From NCBI RefSeq assembly GCF_003001935.1, contig NZ_PVNG01000002.1, forward strand, positions 558,001 to 622,000: a stretch of 64,000 nt of DNA. The letters are read 5' to 3'. The position numbers and the translations under genes were made by a program. Every line of letters begins with the position of its first letter. Positions within the stretch are counted from its first letter, which is position 1. Under the pieces are notes generated by a model. It worked only from the letters and a program-made list of their open reading frames with translations, had not been told where the DNA came from and ran no database searches. Below, in pieces: positions 51,594 to 60,514 of the stretch. The stretch is from Nonomuraea fuscirosea (GTDB taxonomy: Bacteria; Actinomycetota; Actinomycetes; Streptosporangiales; Streptosporangiaceae).

Positions 51594-52697
51594 ATGCGTA
51601 CCTCACCGCCCTTCCGCGCCGATCACGTCGGCAGCCTGCTCCGCCCGCCGGAGTTGCTGCGCGCCCGGCAGACCCTCACCGGCGAGGCGCTGCGCGAGGC
51701 GGAGGACGAGGCGATCAGGGCGGTCGTCCGCGGCCAGCGTGAGGCCGGCCTGCAGAGCGCCACCGACGGGGAGTTCCGCCGGGCCTCCTGGCACATGGAC
51801 TTCATCTACCAGCTGGGCGGCATCGGCCAGGCCGCCGACGAGCAGATCACGGTCCGCTTCCACAACGAGCAGGGCGACATCGAGTTCACCCCGGCCGCCC
51901 TGCGGGTGCACGACCGGATCCGGCTGAACGAGCCGATCTTCGCCGACGACTTCGCGTTCCTGCGCGACACGGTGGAGCCGGGGGTGACGCCCAAGCTGAC
52001 CATCCCGTCGCCGAGCATGGTGCACTACCGCGGCGGTCCCGCCTCCATCGACCCCGGCGTCTACCCCGACGTGGAGGAGTTCTGGCGGGACCTGAGCGCC
52101 GCCTACGCCGAGCAGGTGCGCAGGATCGGCGCGCTGGGCTGCACGTACCTGCAGTTCGACGACACGAGCCTGGCCTACCTGAACGACCCGGCGCAGCGCG
52201 CGGAGCTGAGCGAGCGCGGCGACGACGCCGACCACATGCACCTGCGCTACATCAAGCAGATCAACGCGGCCCTGGCCGCCAAGCCGGCCGGCATGACGAT
52301 CACGACGCACATGTGCCGGGGCAACTTCCGCTCCTCCTGGGCCGCCGCCGGCGGCTACGACTTCGTGGCCGAGGCGCTCTTCGGCGAGCTGAACGTGGAC
52401 GGGTTCTTCCTGGAGTTCGACGACGAGCGCTCGGGCGGCTTCGAGCCGCTGCGGTACGTGCCGCCCGGCAAGATGGTCGTGCTCGGCCTGGTCACGACCA
52501 AGCGCGGCGAGCTGGAGTCGAAGGACACGCTCAAGCGGCGGATCGACGAGGCGGCCAAGTTCGTCGACCTCGACCAGCTCTGCCTGTCGCCGCAGTGCGG
52601 GTTCTCCTCGACGCTGGAGGGCAACGAGCTCACCTCGGAGGAGCAGTTCGCCAAGCTGCGCCTGATCGTCGAGACCGCCCAGGAGGTGTGGGGATAG
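51594..52697 (+). CDS. MetE-like cobalamin-independent methyltransferase (UROD/MetE family)
   Basis: A 367-residue protein resembling the C-terminal half of MetE. 'FRADHVGSLLRP' and 'TDGEFRRASWHMDF' are the N-terminal family motifs, and zinc-site candidates are His and Cys in 'THMCRGN' and Cys in 'SPQCGFSS'. These short homologues (YxjG/YxjH-like) transfer methyl groups from non-folate or unknown donors. It starts 6 bases after the CoA ligase, so the pair is co-expressed, and its role may concern a methylated substrate. Confidence 0.8.
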   Translation: MRTSPPFRADHVGSLLRPPELLRARQTLTGEALREAEDEAIRAVVRGQREAGLQSATDGEFRRASWHMDFIYQLGGIGQAADEQITVRFHNEQGDIEFTPAALRVHDRIRLNEPIFADDFAFLRDTVEPGVTPKLTIPSPSMVHYRGGPASIDPGVYPDVEEFWRDLSAAYAEQVRRIGALGCTYLQFDDTSLAYLNDPAQRAELSERGDDADHMHLRYIKQINAALAAKPAGMTITTHMCRGNFRSSWAAAGGYDFVAEALFGELNVDGFFLEFDDERSGGFEPLRYVPPGKMVVLGLVTTKRGELESKDTLKRRIDEAAKFVDLDQLCLSPQCGFSSTLEGNELTSEEQFAKLRLIVETAQEVWG

Positions 52698-52703
52698 CGC
52701 CGG

Positions 52704-53951
52704 TCACAGGGTGACCACCGTGCCGCTGAGGCGGGCGCGTTCGGCGGCCCAGACGACGCGGTGCGTCATCAGGCTCTGCTCGGCGTCCGAGCGCAGCAGC
52801 GTGGCGTCACCCGAGGCGACGGCGGCGAGGAAGGCGTCGGTGAGCCCCTCGTCGCCGCCCCCGTGGCCGTCGGCCGCCGACGGGCCGCCCGCCTCGTCCA
52901 CCGTCATGACCTCCTCCGCGCCGGTGCGGAAGTCCATCACCCGCAGCGTGCCGCCGTCGCCCTCGATGTAGCCGTGGGTGCCGAACAGGCGGGTGCGGCG
53001 GTGCTCCATCGGGGTGAACGCGCTCATCGTGAACGAGCAGGTCCCGCCGTCGTCGAACTCCATCACCACCTCCTGGTGGTCGACCACGTCGTTGTCGCAG
53101 GCGTACACGCAGCGCCCGTACGGCCCGGTGCGCAGCGCCTCCAGCACGTCGGCCTCGGTGCGCCCCGGCGTGACGGCCCCGAGCGGCCAGAACTCGCTCT
53201 CGGGATCGCCGAGGCAGCCCAGGTAGAGCCGCGGCGCCGAGTACGGGCACGACGGCTCCAGCGGGCAGTCGAGGCACCGGTCGGCCGCGGCGGCGGGCCG
53301 CTCCTCGGCGCGGAAGTGCGACAGGGAGCCGAACGACGACACCCGGGCCGGCGGGCGGCCGAACAGGTGCACCAGCCAGTCCACGTCGTGGCAGGCCTTG
53401 GCCAGCAGCATCGGCGCCGAGGTGTCCTCGCGCCGCCAGTGCCCGCGGACGAACGAGTGCGCCTGGTGCCACCAGCCGACCGGCTCCAGGTGCTGCACGC
53501 TGACCAGCCGGCCGATCCGGCCTTCGTCCAGCAACTCCTTCATCACCCGCGTGTACGGCGTGTACCGCAGCACGTGGCAGACCGCCAGCATGATGCCGTT
53601 GCGCACGGCCGCCGCGGCGATGGCGGCCGCCTCGTGCTCCTCCGTGGCCATCGGCTTCTCCAGGAGGATGTGATAACCGAGGTCGGCCAGCGTCACGGCG
53701 GGGTCGGTGTGCAGCCGGTCCTGCGTGGCGATGACGGCCGCGTCCGCCAGCCGGCCGGCCGCCGCCAGGTCCTTCCAGTCCTCGTGGACCCGCTCGGGCG
53801 CGATCCCGAACTCGGCCGCGAACGCCGCCCGCCGCCCGGGATCGGGCTCCGCCACGGCGACCACCCGCCCGGCTCCCGTCGCGTGCGCCCGGCGCGCGTA
53901 CGTCAGCCCTCGCAGGCCGCCGCCGACGACGGCTAGAGTCACCTCAGTCAT
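52704..53951 (-). CDS. Gfo/Idh/MocA family oxidoreductase
   Basis: 415 residues from ATG 53951 with GGGGGGAAGG upstream. 'VTLAVVGGGLRGLTYARRAH' is the NAD(P) site, 'HILLEKPMATEEHEAAAIAA' carries the conserved Lys, and 'HDVDWLVHLFGRPPARVSSF' the substrate region. A four-Cys insert 'CLDCPLEPSC' plus a later Cys near 'RLYLGC' may bind a metal. Members oxidise sugars or cyclitols. It is divergent from the ROK regulator of the sugar ABC operon. Confidence 0.85.
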   Translation of the reverse strand: MTEVTLAVVGGGLRGLTYARRAHATGAGRVVAVAEPDPGRRAAFAAEFGIAPERVHEDWKDLAAAGRLADAAVIATQDRLHTDPAVTLADLGYHILLEKPMATEEHEAAAIAAAAVRNGIMLAVCHVLRYTPYTRVMKELLDEGRIGRLVSVQHLEPVGWWHQAHSFVRGHWRREDTSAPMLLAKACHDVDWLVHLFGRPPARVSSFGSLSHFRAEERPAAAADRCLDCPLEPSCPYSAPRLYLGCLGDPESEFWPLGAVTPGRTEADVLEALRTGPYGRCVYACDNDVVDHQEVVMEFDDGGTCSFTMSAFTPMEHRRTRLFGTHGYIEGDGGTLRVMDFRTGAEEVMTVDEAGGPSAADGHGGGDEGLTDAFLAAVASGDATLLRSDAEQSLMTHRVVWAAERARLSGTVVTL

Positions 53952-53970
53952 GGAACCTTCCCCCCGAAGA

Positions 53971-53990
53971 AATATCATGGAGAGCATCAT
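53971..53990. promoter_or_regulatory. Candidate ROK operator (ATCATGGAG element)
   Basis: ATCATGGAG within aatatcatggagagcatcat lies between the Gfo/Idh and ROK genes. The same 9 bases occur on the opposite strand at 55186-55194, upstream of the sugar-binding lipoprotein. The shared element suggests a common regulator. Confidence 0.4.
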
Positions 53991-54026
53991 TATTCGGTTC
54001 TGGAATGCTGACAGCAAGGGGGGCCG

Positions 54027-55154
54027 ATGGCCGGGGATGTGACCGGCGGCGACCTGTCCAGGCTGCGGCAGCTCAACGCGCAGGCCGTGATCAAGGTGTT
54101 GCAGGGCGGCTCGTCGCTCACGCTGACCGAGGTGGCCAAGAGCACGGGGCTGTCACGCGCGTCGGCCGAGGACGTGGTGCGCGAGCTGCTGCAGAAGGGC
54201 TGGGTCGCCGAGGCGGGCGCCACGGCCGGCGGGGTGGGCCGCCCGGCCAGGCGCTACCGGTTCAGGTCCGAGGCGGGCCGGGTGCTCGGCGTCGACATCG
54301 GCGGGCACAAGATCCGCGCGGTGGTCGCCGACCTCGACGGCGAGGTGCAGCACGGCGCGTGGGTCGCCGTGACGCCCGAGATGGGCCGGCTCGAACGCCT
54401 GGCGGCGGTGGACCGGGCGGTCGCGGAGTGCCTGGAGGGCGCCGGGCTGACCGGCGGCGACGTGTGGGCCTCAGGCGTCGGCACCACCGGCCTGGTGGAC
54501 GGCGCCGGCCGGGTGCTGCTGTCGGAGGCGCTGCCCGAGTGGACCGGCGTCGACCTGGCCGCCCACGTCCGCCGAATGGTCCCGGCCCCGGTGCTGGTGG
54601 AGAACGACGGCAAGCTCGCCGCCCTGGCCGAGTGCTGGCGGGGGGTGGCCCGCTACGCCAAGGACCTGGTGTTCCTGCTGGCCGGGCTGCGTACCGGAGC
54701 CGGTCTGATCATCGACGGCAAGCTGCACCGGGGCTTTGCCAACGCCTCGGGCGAGATCGGGGCGCTGCCGGTGCTCGGCTGGATCCGCGCCCAGGAACAC
54801 CTGGTGGCCGCCAGCGGCGAGGCGGGCGACGTGTTCGCCGCCGCGCGGGAGGGCGACAAGGCGGCGGTCGCGGCCGTGCGCCGCTACGTCAAGGACCTCG
54901 CGCTCGGGGCGTCCGCGCTGGTCCTGACGCTGGATCCGCAGATGGTCGTGGTCGGCGGCGGCTACTCGCGCTCGGCCGACGTGCTCATCGAGCCGCTCAG
55001 GCGGGAGCTGGACCGCTGGTGCATCCGCACCCCCGAGGTGCGCATGTCGGCACTGGGCGACGAGGCCGTGGTGCTCGGCGCCGTACGGCTCGCGCTGGAC
55101 GACGTCGAAGACCGGGTGCTCGACGGCCGCAGCCCGCTCGTGAGCCATCTGTAA
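54027..55154 (+). CDS. ROK family transcriptional regulator
   Basis: 375 residues. An N-terminal winged helix ('LTEVAKSTGLSRASAEDVVR') and a ROK kinase-like domain ('GVDIGGHKIRAVVADLDG', 'VLVENDGKLAALAECWR'). The CxCGxxGC zinc motif normally found after 'GEIGHM' is absent; the sequence there is 'GEIGALPVLGW'. The ATPase-like fold probably only senses sugar. It precedes a sugar ABC operon and is likely its repressor. Confidence 0.85.
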   Translation: MAGDVTGGDLSRLRQLNAQAVIKVLQGGSSLTLTEVAKSTGLSRASAEDVVRELLQKGWVAEAGATAGGVGRPARRYRFRSEAGRVLGVDIGGHKIRAVVADLDGEVQHGAWVAVTPEMGRLERLAAVDRAVAECLEGAGLTGGDVWASGVGTTGLVDGAGRVLLSEALPEWTGVDLAAHVRRMVPAPVLVENDGKLAALAECWRGVARYAKDLVFLLAGLRTGAGLIIDGKLHRGFANASGEIGALPVLGWIRAQEHLVAASGEAGDVFAAAREGDKAAVAAVRRYVKDLALGASALVLTLDPQMVVVGGGYSRSADVLIEPLRRELDRWCIRTPEVRMSALGDEAVVLGAVRLALDDVEDRVLDGRSPLVSHL

Positions 55155-55224
55155 CACGCTCACTCTTGCCAAGTATTTCACTGGACTCCATGATTACTCC
55201 CACGTTCTAGGAGAGGACTGGGAG

Positions 55225-56481
55225 ATGTGGAAGTCGGCACGGAGCGGTGCGGCCCTCCTCTGCGCGGCGCTGCTCGCCTCCGCCTGCGGCGGCGGTGAGC
55301 AGGCCGGCGGCACGGACGCGCAGCCCGGAGAGAAGGTGACGCTGTCCTACGGCGTCTGGGACGCCACCCAGCAGGCGGTCATGCAGGAACTGGCCGCGGA
55401 GTTCACCAAGACGCACCCGGACGTCACCGTCAACGTCCAGCTCACCCCGTGGGCCGACTACTGGACGAAGATGAAGGCCGCCGTCACCGGCGGCGCCGCG
55501 CCCGACGTCTTCTGGATGAACGGCCCCAACTTCCAGCTCTACGCCTCCAACGGCGTGATCAAGCCGATCGAGGAGCAGGTCGACACCTCGGTCTACCCCA
55601 AGGCGCTGGTGGACCTCTACACCTACGAGGGCAAGCTGTACGGCCTGCCCAAGGACATGGACACCGTCGGCGTCTGGTACAACAAGACGCTCTTCGACCA
55701 GGCCAAGGTGAAGTATCCGGCCGACGACTGGACCTGGGCCGACTTCAAGGAGAGCGCCGCCAAGCTCACCGACCCGGACAAGGGCGTCTACGCCGTCGGG
55801 GCCGAGCTGACCAGCTTCCAGGAATACCAGTACAACACGATCTACCAGGCCGGCGGCCACGTGATCTCGCCCGACGGCAAGAAGTCCGGCTACGACGACC
55901 CGAAGACGATCCAGGGCCTGAAGTTCTGGACCGACCTCATCGCCGCCAAGCAGTCGCCCGACCTCAAGACCATGACCGACACCGCCCCGCTGCAGCTCTT
56001 CGAGGCCGGCAAGCTGGCGATGTACTGGGGCGGGTCCTGGAACGTGGCCGAGTTCGGCAAGAACGACTACACCAAGGACAAGGTCGACGTCGCCCCGCTG
56101 CCCAAGGGCGAGAAGCAGGCCACGATCATCCACGGCGTGGCCAACGTGGTGTCGGCCAAGACCGAGCACCCGGCCGAGGCGCTGGAGCTGGTCAAGTTCC
56201 TCGGTTCCAAGCCGGCCGCCGACATCCTCGGCAAGAAGGGCCCGATCCCGGCCTACAACGGCACCCAGAACGACTGGGTGGCCGCCCACCCCGAGTGGAA
56301 GCTGCAGACGTTCCTCGACTCCGTCGCGTACGCGGTGCCGTACCCGGTGTCCAAGAACACCGCCGCCTGGCAGGAGGCCGAGCTCACCCACCTCACCAAG
56401 GCGTGGACCGGCGAGGTGCCGGTCGAGAAGGCCGCCGCGGACCTCGCGGCCGGCATGAACGACCTGCTGGCCAAGGAGTGA
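55225..56481 (+). CDS. Sugar ABC transporter substrate-binding lipoprotein
   Basis: A 418-residue family 1 extracellular sugar-binding protein. Lipobox 'LLASAC' (Cys21), then 'VTLSYGVWDATQQAVMQELA', 'PDVFWMNGPNFQLYASNGVI', 'YGLPKDMDTVGVWYNKTLFD' and 'QLFEAGKLAMYWGGSWNVAE'. GGAG lies upstream of the ATG. It delivers an unknown mono- or oligosaccharide to the two permeases that follow. No ATPase gene is nearby, so a shared MsiK-type ATPase is expected. Confidence 0.9.
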   Translation: MWKSARSGAALLCAALLASACGGGEQAGGTDAQPGEKVTLSYGVWDATQQAVMQELAAEFTKTHPDVTVNVQLTPWADYWTKMKAAVTGGAAPDVFWMNGPNFQLYASNGVIKPIEEQVDTSVYPKALVDLYTYEGKLYGLPKDMDTVGVWYNKTLFDQAKVKYPADDWTWADFKESAAKLTDPDKGVYAVGAELTSFQEYQYNTIYQAGGHVISPDGKKSGYDDPKTIQGLKFWTDLIAAKQSPDLKTMTDTAPLQLFEAGKLAMYWGGSWNVAEFGKNDYTKDKVDVAPLPKGEKQATIIHGVANVVSAKTEHPAEALELVKFLGSKPAADILGKKGPIPAYNGTQNDWVAAHPEWKLQTFLDSVAYAVPYPVSKNTAAWQEAELTHLTKAWTGEVPVEKAAADLAAGMNDLLAKE

Positions 56482-56482
56482 C

Positions 56483-57442
56483 GTGACCACCACCGCCGGA
56501 ACGCGGCCCCCGCGCTCGTCCGCGGGAGCCGCCCACGCGGCGAAGCGGCGCGGGCCGCGCACCGAGGCCCTGTGGGGGTACGCGTTCATCGCCCCCACCG
56601 GCCTCGGCCTGGCCGTCTTCTACCTGTGGCCCGTCCTGCAGACCGCCTACTTCTCCTTCACCGAATGGGGCGCGTTCGGCGGGCACACCTGGGTCGGCCT
56701 GGAGAACTACACGCGGCTGATCGCCGACCCCGAGGTCGGCCGGGCGATGCTCAACACGCTCATGTACACCGCGCTCGGCCTGATCGGGATCCCCGTCGCC
56801 ATCGTGTTCGCCGCGCTGATGAACCGGCAGGGGCTGCGCGGGGTGAGCGTGTACCGCACGGCGTTCTTCCTGCCGGTGGTGACCATGCCGGTCGCGGTCG
56901 CGATGCTCTGGCGCTGGCTCTACAACGGCGACTACGGCCTGGTCAACCAGGTGCTCTCGATCGCCGGCATCGACGGGCCCAACTGGATCGCCGACCCGGC
57001 CACCGCCATGTACGCCCTGGTCGTGGTCGGCATCTGGAGCAGCGTCGGCTACAACCTGATCATCTTCCTGGCCGGCATGCAGGGCATCCCCAAGGAGCTG
57101 TACGAGGCCGCCTCCATGGACGGCGCCGGCCGCGTCCGCCAGTTCTTCAGGATCACGCTGCCGATGTTGTCGCCGACCGCGTTCTTCATCTCGATCGTGT
57201 CGGTGATCGGCTCGCTGCAGCTGTTCGACCTGGTCTTCGTGATGACCGGGTCCGGGCAGTCGGCGCGGGCCAACCCGGCGTACTCGCGGCTGCAGACCGT
57301 CGTCCAGCTCTTCTACGAGCGGGCGTTCGTCACCAACGATCGCGGTTACGCCGCCGCCATCGTGATCGCGCTGCTCGTGCTCATCGCGGCGCTGACGGTC
57401 GCGCAGTTCCGCCTCCAGCGCAAGTGGGTGCACTATGTCTGA
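56483..57442 (+). CDS. Sugar ABC transporter permease (MalF-type)
   Basis: 319 residues from GTG 56483, immediately after the binding-protein stop. Six membrane helices; 'EAASMDGAGRVRQFFRITLP' is the EAA coupling loop. 'YAFIAPTGLGLAVFYLWPVL' is the usual first helix of this type. Confidence 0.9.
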   Translation: MTTTAGTRPPRSSAGAAHAAKRRGPRTEALWGYAFIAPTGLGLAVFYLWPVLQTAYFSFTEWGAFGGHTWVGLENYTRLIADPEVGRAMLNTLMYTALGLIGIPVAIVFAALMNRQGLRGVSVYRTAFFLPVVTMPVAVAMLWRWLYNGDYGLVNQVLSIAGIDGPNWIADPATAMYALVVVGIWSSVGYNLIIFLAGMQGIPKELYEAASMDGAGRVRQFFRITLPMLSPTAFFISIVSVIGSLQLFDLVFVMTGSGQSARANPAYSRLQTVVQLFYERAFVTNDRGYAAAIVIALLVLIAALTVAQFRLQRKWVHYV

Positions 57443-58250
57443 GCGCCGCCCGCTGGGCGTGCACGCCATCCTCGCCGTCTCGTCGCTGCTGATGGTGGCG
57501 CCGTTCGTCTGGCAGATCATCACCTCGCTCAAGACGCTCAGCAGCACCACCGCGGTGCCGCCGACGTTCCTGCCCGAGGGACGCTGGGACAACTACGCCA
57601 AGGTCTTCGACCTGCTGCCGTTCGGCGAGCAGTTCCTCAACACCGTGATCATGGCCGCGGGCCGGGTGACCGGGCAGGTGCTGTTCTGCTCGATGGCCGC
57701 CTACGCCTTCGCCCGCCTGCGCTTCCCCGGCCGGAACCTGCTGTTCGGCGTCTTCCTGTCGGTGCTCATGGTGCCGCCGCAGCTGTTCGTGATCCCGCAG
57801 TACCAGATCATGTCCTCGCTCGGCTGGCTCAACAGCCTCCAGGCGATCATCGTGCCCGGCCTGTTCAGCGCGTTCGGGGTGTTCCTGCTGCGGCAGTTCT
57901 TCCTCGCCCTGCCGCGCGAGATCGAGGAGGCGGCCCGGCTCGACGGGGCCGGCCCCGTGCGCATCTACTGGTCGGTCATGCTGCCGCTGGCCCGGCCCGG
58001 GCTGATCGCGCTGGGCATCCTGACCCTGCTGTGGGCGTGGAACGACCTGTTCTGGCCGCTGGTGGTCAACACCGATCCGGAGAAGATGACGCTGTCGGCG
58101 GGGCTGGCGGCGCTGCAGGGGCAGTACCAGACCGACTATCCCGTGCTGATGGCCGGCTCGCTGATCGCCTCGCTGCCCGTGATCGCCGTCTTCGTGTTCC
58201 TGCAGCGGCAGTTCATTCAGGGCGTCGCCCACACCGGCAGCAAGGGCTGA
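57435..58250 (+). CDS. Sugar ABC transporter permease (MalG-type)
   Basis: 271 residues overlapping the first permease by 8 bases. The EAA loop is 'EAARLDGAGPVRIYWSVMLP', 'FCSMAAYAFARLRFPG' is the conserved third-helix region, and 'QRQFIQGVAHTGSKG' the typical C-terminus. It completes the importer module. Confidence 0.9.
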   Translation: MSERRPLGVHAILAVSSLLMVAPFVWQIITSLKTLSSTTAVPPTFLPEGRWDNYAKVFDLLPFGEQFLNTVIMAAGRVTGQVLFCSMAAYAFARLRFPGRNLLFGVFLSVLMVPPQLFVIPQYQIMSSLGWLNSLQAIIVPGLFSAFGVFLLRQFFLALPREIEEAARLDGAGPVRIYWSVMLPLARPGLIALGILTLLWAWNDLFWPLVVNTDPEKMTLSAGLAALQGQYQTDYPVLMAGSLIASLPVIAVFVFLQRQFIQGVAHTGSKG

Positions 58251-58319
58251 GCTCTTCCCCTGCGGCCGGTCGGGCGGACGTCCGCGTGGCCCGCGCGGAC
58301 CTCGGCGGGCTCGAACCCG

Positions 58320-59651
58320 TCAGCTCACGACGATCGTGGTCAGGGCCCGCGGTGGCAGCGTCACCGTGCGGCCCTTGATCGGGGCGGGCGTGAGCGAACG
58401 GGTCTCGTCGGTCACGTACGCCGCCGCCCGGCCGCGCACGCCCTGCCACGCGACGGGAGCGGTGCCGGTGTTGAGCGCCACCACCACCCGGGAGCCGTCA
58501 CGGTTCTTGAAGGCTGAAACTTTCACCGCCGGATCGGCCGCCGACGCCTCCAGCCGCACCGCGCCCGGACGGATGAACCGGCTGTAGCCGGCCAGCGCCC
58601 ACAGCCGTTTCGACACGTGGTACTGCTTGGCCGCGTCGTCGAGTTGCAGCAGCGCCCTGGTCGCCCCGCGCGAGCCGCCCAGCCAGTAGACGTACGCGCT
58701 GACCTGGCCCAGCGTGAGCGCGTCGTGCACGGCCTGGGCGATGGTGAGGCCGTCGTAGCCGCTGCCGTCGTCCCAGTTCTCGTTCCAGGTGTCGCCGTTG
58801 GGGTTCCACTCCGACATCCACGTCTTCCTGGCCGTCGGCAGCGGGCCGTCCACCGGGCTGGCGTAGGTGTGGCCCGTGTGCGTCTTCACCCAGCGGCGGG
58901 CCTCGGGGTCGGCCTCGATCGCCGCCGTGTACGCCTTCGCCTCGGTCCAGCCGAAGGAGTCGCAGCAGGCCAGCTTGACGTCCTTGGCGATCGGGCCGAG
59001 CACCTTGACGAAGTCGGCGGCCTGCTCGGGGGTGAAGCGCATCGAGGCGTACGTGGCCGTCCAGTCGGGCTCGTTCGTGAACCCCAGGTCGGTGATTTTG
59101 ATGCCTTCACGGCGGTAGAACTTCGTGTAGGCGACCAGGTAGTTCGCGTACGCGCGCCGCCACTCGGGCAGCAGGGTGCCGCCGTTCTTGTCGTCGCCGT
59201 TGTCCTTCATGTAGCCGGGGGCGCTCCAGGCGTCGGCGAAGAAGCGTTCGACGCCGTACCGCTTGGCCTCCTTGGCCACCCAGACCTGGCTGTTGTCGTC
59301 GCCGTCCCACACGTACTTCGGCGGGGCGTCGGGGCCGCCGGGGTTCTCGGGCTGGATCGACACCATGTGGTCGTACGGGCTGCCGGCGGGGGAGGAGCCG
59401 ATGCCGAGCCGCAGGATGCTCAGACCGGCCCCCTTCCGGCGGTCGAACCACAGGTCGAGGACCTCCCGCTGCTGGGCCGGAGACAGGGCGGCGAGCAGTT
59501 CGTTGCGGCGGAAGGCCTGGGAGATGCCGAAGCCGTCGATCTCCTGGTGCCGGACGCGCTCGTTCACGGTGATGGCGGGCGGGCCGGCGGGGGGTGTGGG
59601 ATGCACGGCGGGGAGGCCGAGCAGCGAGATGGCGACGAGTCCTCGTAACAT
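58320..59651 (-). CDS. Secreted GH30 family glycoside hydrolase
   Basis: 443 residues with a short Sec signal ('MLRGLVAISLLGLPAVHP'). The (beta/alpha)8 barrel has 'HQEIDGFGISQAFRRNELL' at its start, the acid/base Glu in 'LGFTNEPDW' (about 195) and the nucleophile Glu in 'TWMSEWNPNG' (about 281). A C-terminal beta-sandwich follows. GH30 members cut beta-1,6-galactan, xylan or glucosylceramide-type bonds; the subfamily is not settled. It is convergent with the sugar ABC operon, whose substrate could be its product. Confidence 0.85.
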   Translation of the reverse strand: MLRGLVAISLLGLPAVHPTPPAGPPAITVNERVRHQEIDGFGISQAFRRNELLAALSPAQQREVLDLWFDRRKGAGLSILRLGIGSSPAGSPYDHMVSIQPENPGGPDAPPKYVWDGDDNSQVWVAKEAKRYGVERFFADAWSAPGYMKDNGDDKNGGTLLPEWRRAYANYLVAYTKFYRREGIKITDLGFTNEPDWTATYASMRFTPEQAADFVKVLGPIAKDVKLACCDSFGWTEAKAYTAAIEADPEARRWVKTHTGHTYASPVDGPLPTARKTWMSEWNPNGDTWNENWDDGSGYDGLTIAQAVHDALTLGQVSAYVYWLGGSRGATRALLQLDDAAKQYHVSKRLWALAGYSRFIRPGAVRLEASAADPAVKVSAFKNRDGSRVVVALNTGTAPVAWQGVRGRAAAYVTDETRSLTPAPIKGRTVTLPPRALTTIVVS

Positions 59652-59658
59652 GGCGCCT

Positions 59659-59671
59659 CCGAAAATTTCGG
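59659..59671. promoter_or_regulatory. Candidate operator CCGAAA-A-TTTCGG before GH30
   Basis: A 13-base palindrome lies 7 bases upstream of the GH30 start codon, resembling CGAAAN(1-3)TTTCG sites of LacI-type sugar regulators. A second half-like element (GAAACATATCG on the minus strand) is at about 59681-59691. Confidence 0.5.
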
Positions 59672-59829
59672 GCTCGTGACGATATGTTTCGCCGATCGCC
59701 GGAACCGTAAGCTCGCGGAGGCTCCCCCGTCAATAAGCGCCGTCAACCGTGGAGTCGACGGCTGCGTCAAGTGACTCGGCGGCCGGAGCGCCCGCGGACT
59801 TTCAGCGGGGCGGTCCGGCCGACGCGCGG

Positions 59830-60438
59830 CTACTGGTGGGTGGACTCGGCGCGCTCCTTGATGGTCAGGAGCCGGCGGCGGGTGGTGAGGAAGTCGCCGA
59901 GGTCCGTGGCCGCGAGGTAGGTGGTGCCGCGCACGTTCGGCTCGGCGCGGACGCGTGTGCGGAAGATCAGCCGGGTTCCGCCGTCCACCTCGCGCAGGGA
60001 GACGGAGCAGGTGGTGGTGGCGTCGGCGCCGCGCATGGCCAGGACGAGCGTGTGCGGGGGGTCGATCCGCTCCACGATGAACGCGTTGCCGTCGTTCCGG
60101 CCGAGCAGCACGTCACCGACCTTGAGCCCCTGCCCGGCGGGCTCCTCCCCGGGGGTGCCGGCCGAGGGGGCGGAGGCGGGCCGGTCGGTCCCGGCGCCGG
60201 GGCGGTCGCCGGCGAGCTCGATCAGCCAGGGCCAGACGCCGGCCGGCGGAGCCGCCACCGTGATCGCGCGGGTGGCCTGGTACTGCGCGCGGCCGGCCAG
60301 GTCGTCGCCGGGCATCTCCGCGTGGACCTCGCGTTCGTCGGCGCCCCAGCGCAGCTGCCAGGGCCGGAGCGCGAACAGGTAGCCTGCCGCCGCTCCGGTC
60401 GCGAGCCTGAACAGCGAGCGCGGCACGAGCGAGAACAT
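59830..60438 (-). CDS. SRPBCC-like (polyketide cyclase/START fold) protein
   Basis: 202 residues with an N-terminal hydrophobic helix ('LFRLATGAAAGYLFALRPWQ'). 'ATRAITVAAPPAGVWPWLIE' is the first START-fold strand and helix, and 'LKVGDVLLG' with 'CSVSLREVDGGTRLIFRTRV' later strands. The loop that in relatives reads GGFYSYDWxEN is replaced by a Pro/Ala/Gly-rich stretch at about residues 78-100. It binds or modifies an unknown hydrophobic ligand, probably at the membrane. Confidence 0.65.
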   Translation of the reverse strand: MFSLVPRSLFRLATGAAAGYLFALRPWQLRWGADEREVHAEMPGDDLAGRAQYQATRAITVAAPPAGVWPWLIELAGDRPGAGTDRPASAPSAGTPGEEPAGQGLKVGDVLLGRNDGNAFIVERIDPPHTLVLAMRGADATTTCSVSLREVDGGTRLIFRTRVRAEPNVRGTTYLAATDLGDFLTTRRRLLTIKERAESTHQ

Positions 60439-60514
60439 ACGGTCTCCTTCGTTCGGCTGTCGGAACGCCCAGTCTCCGACGGGGACCGCGCCGGATCAAC
60501 TCGGTAGCCCCCCG

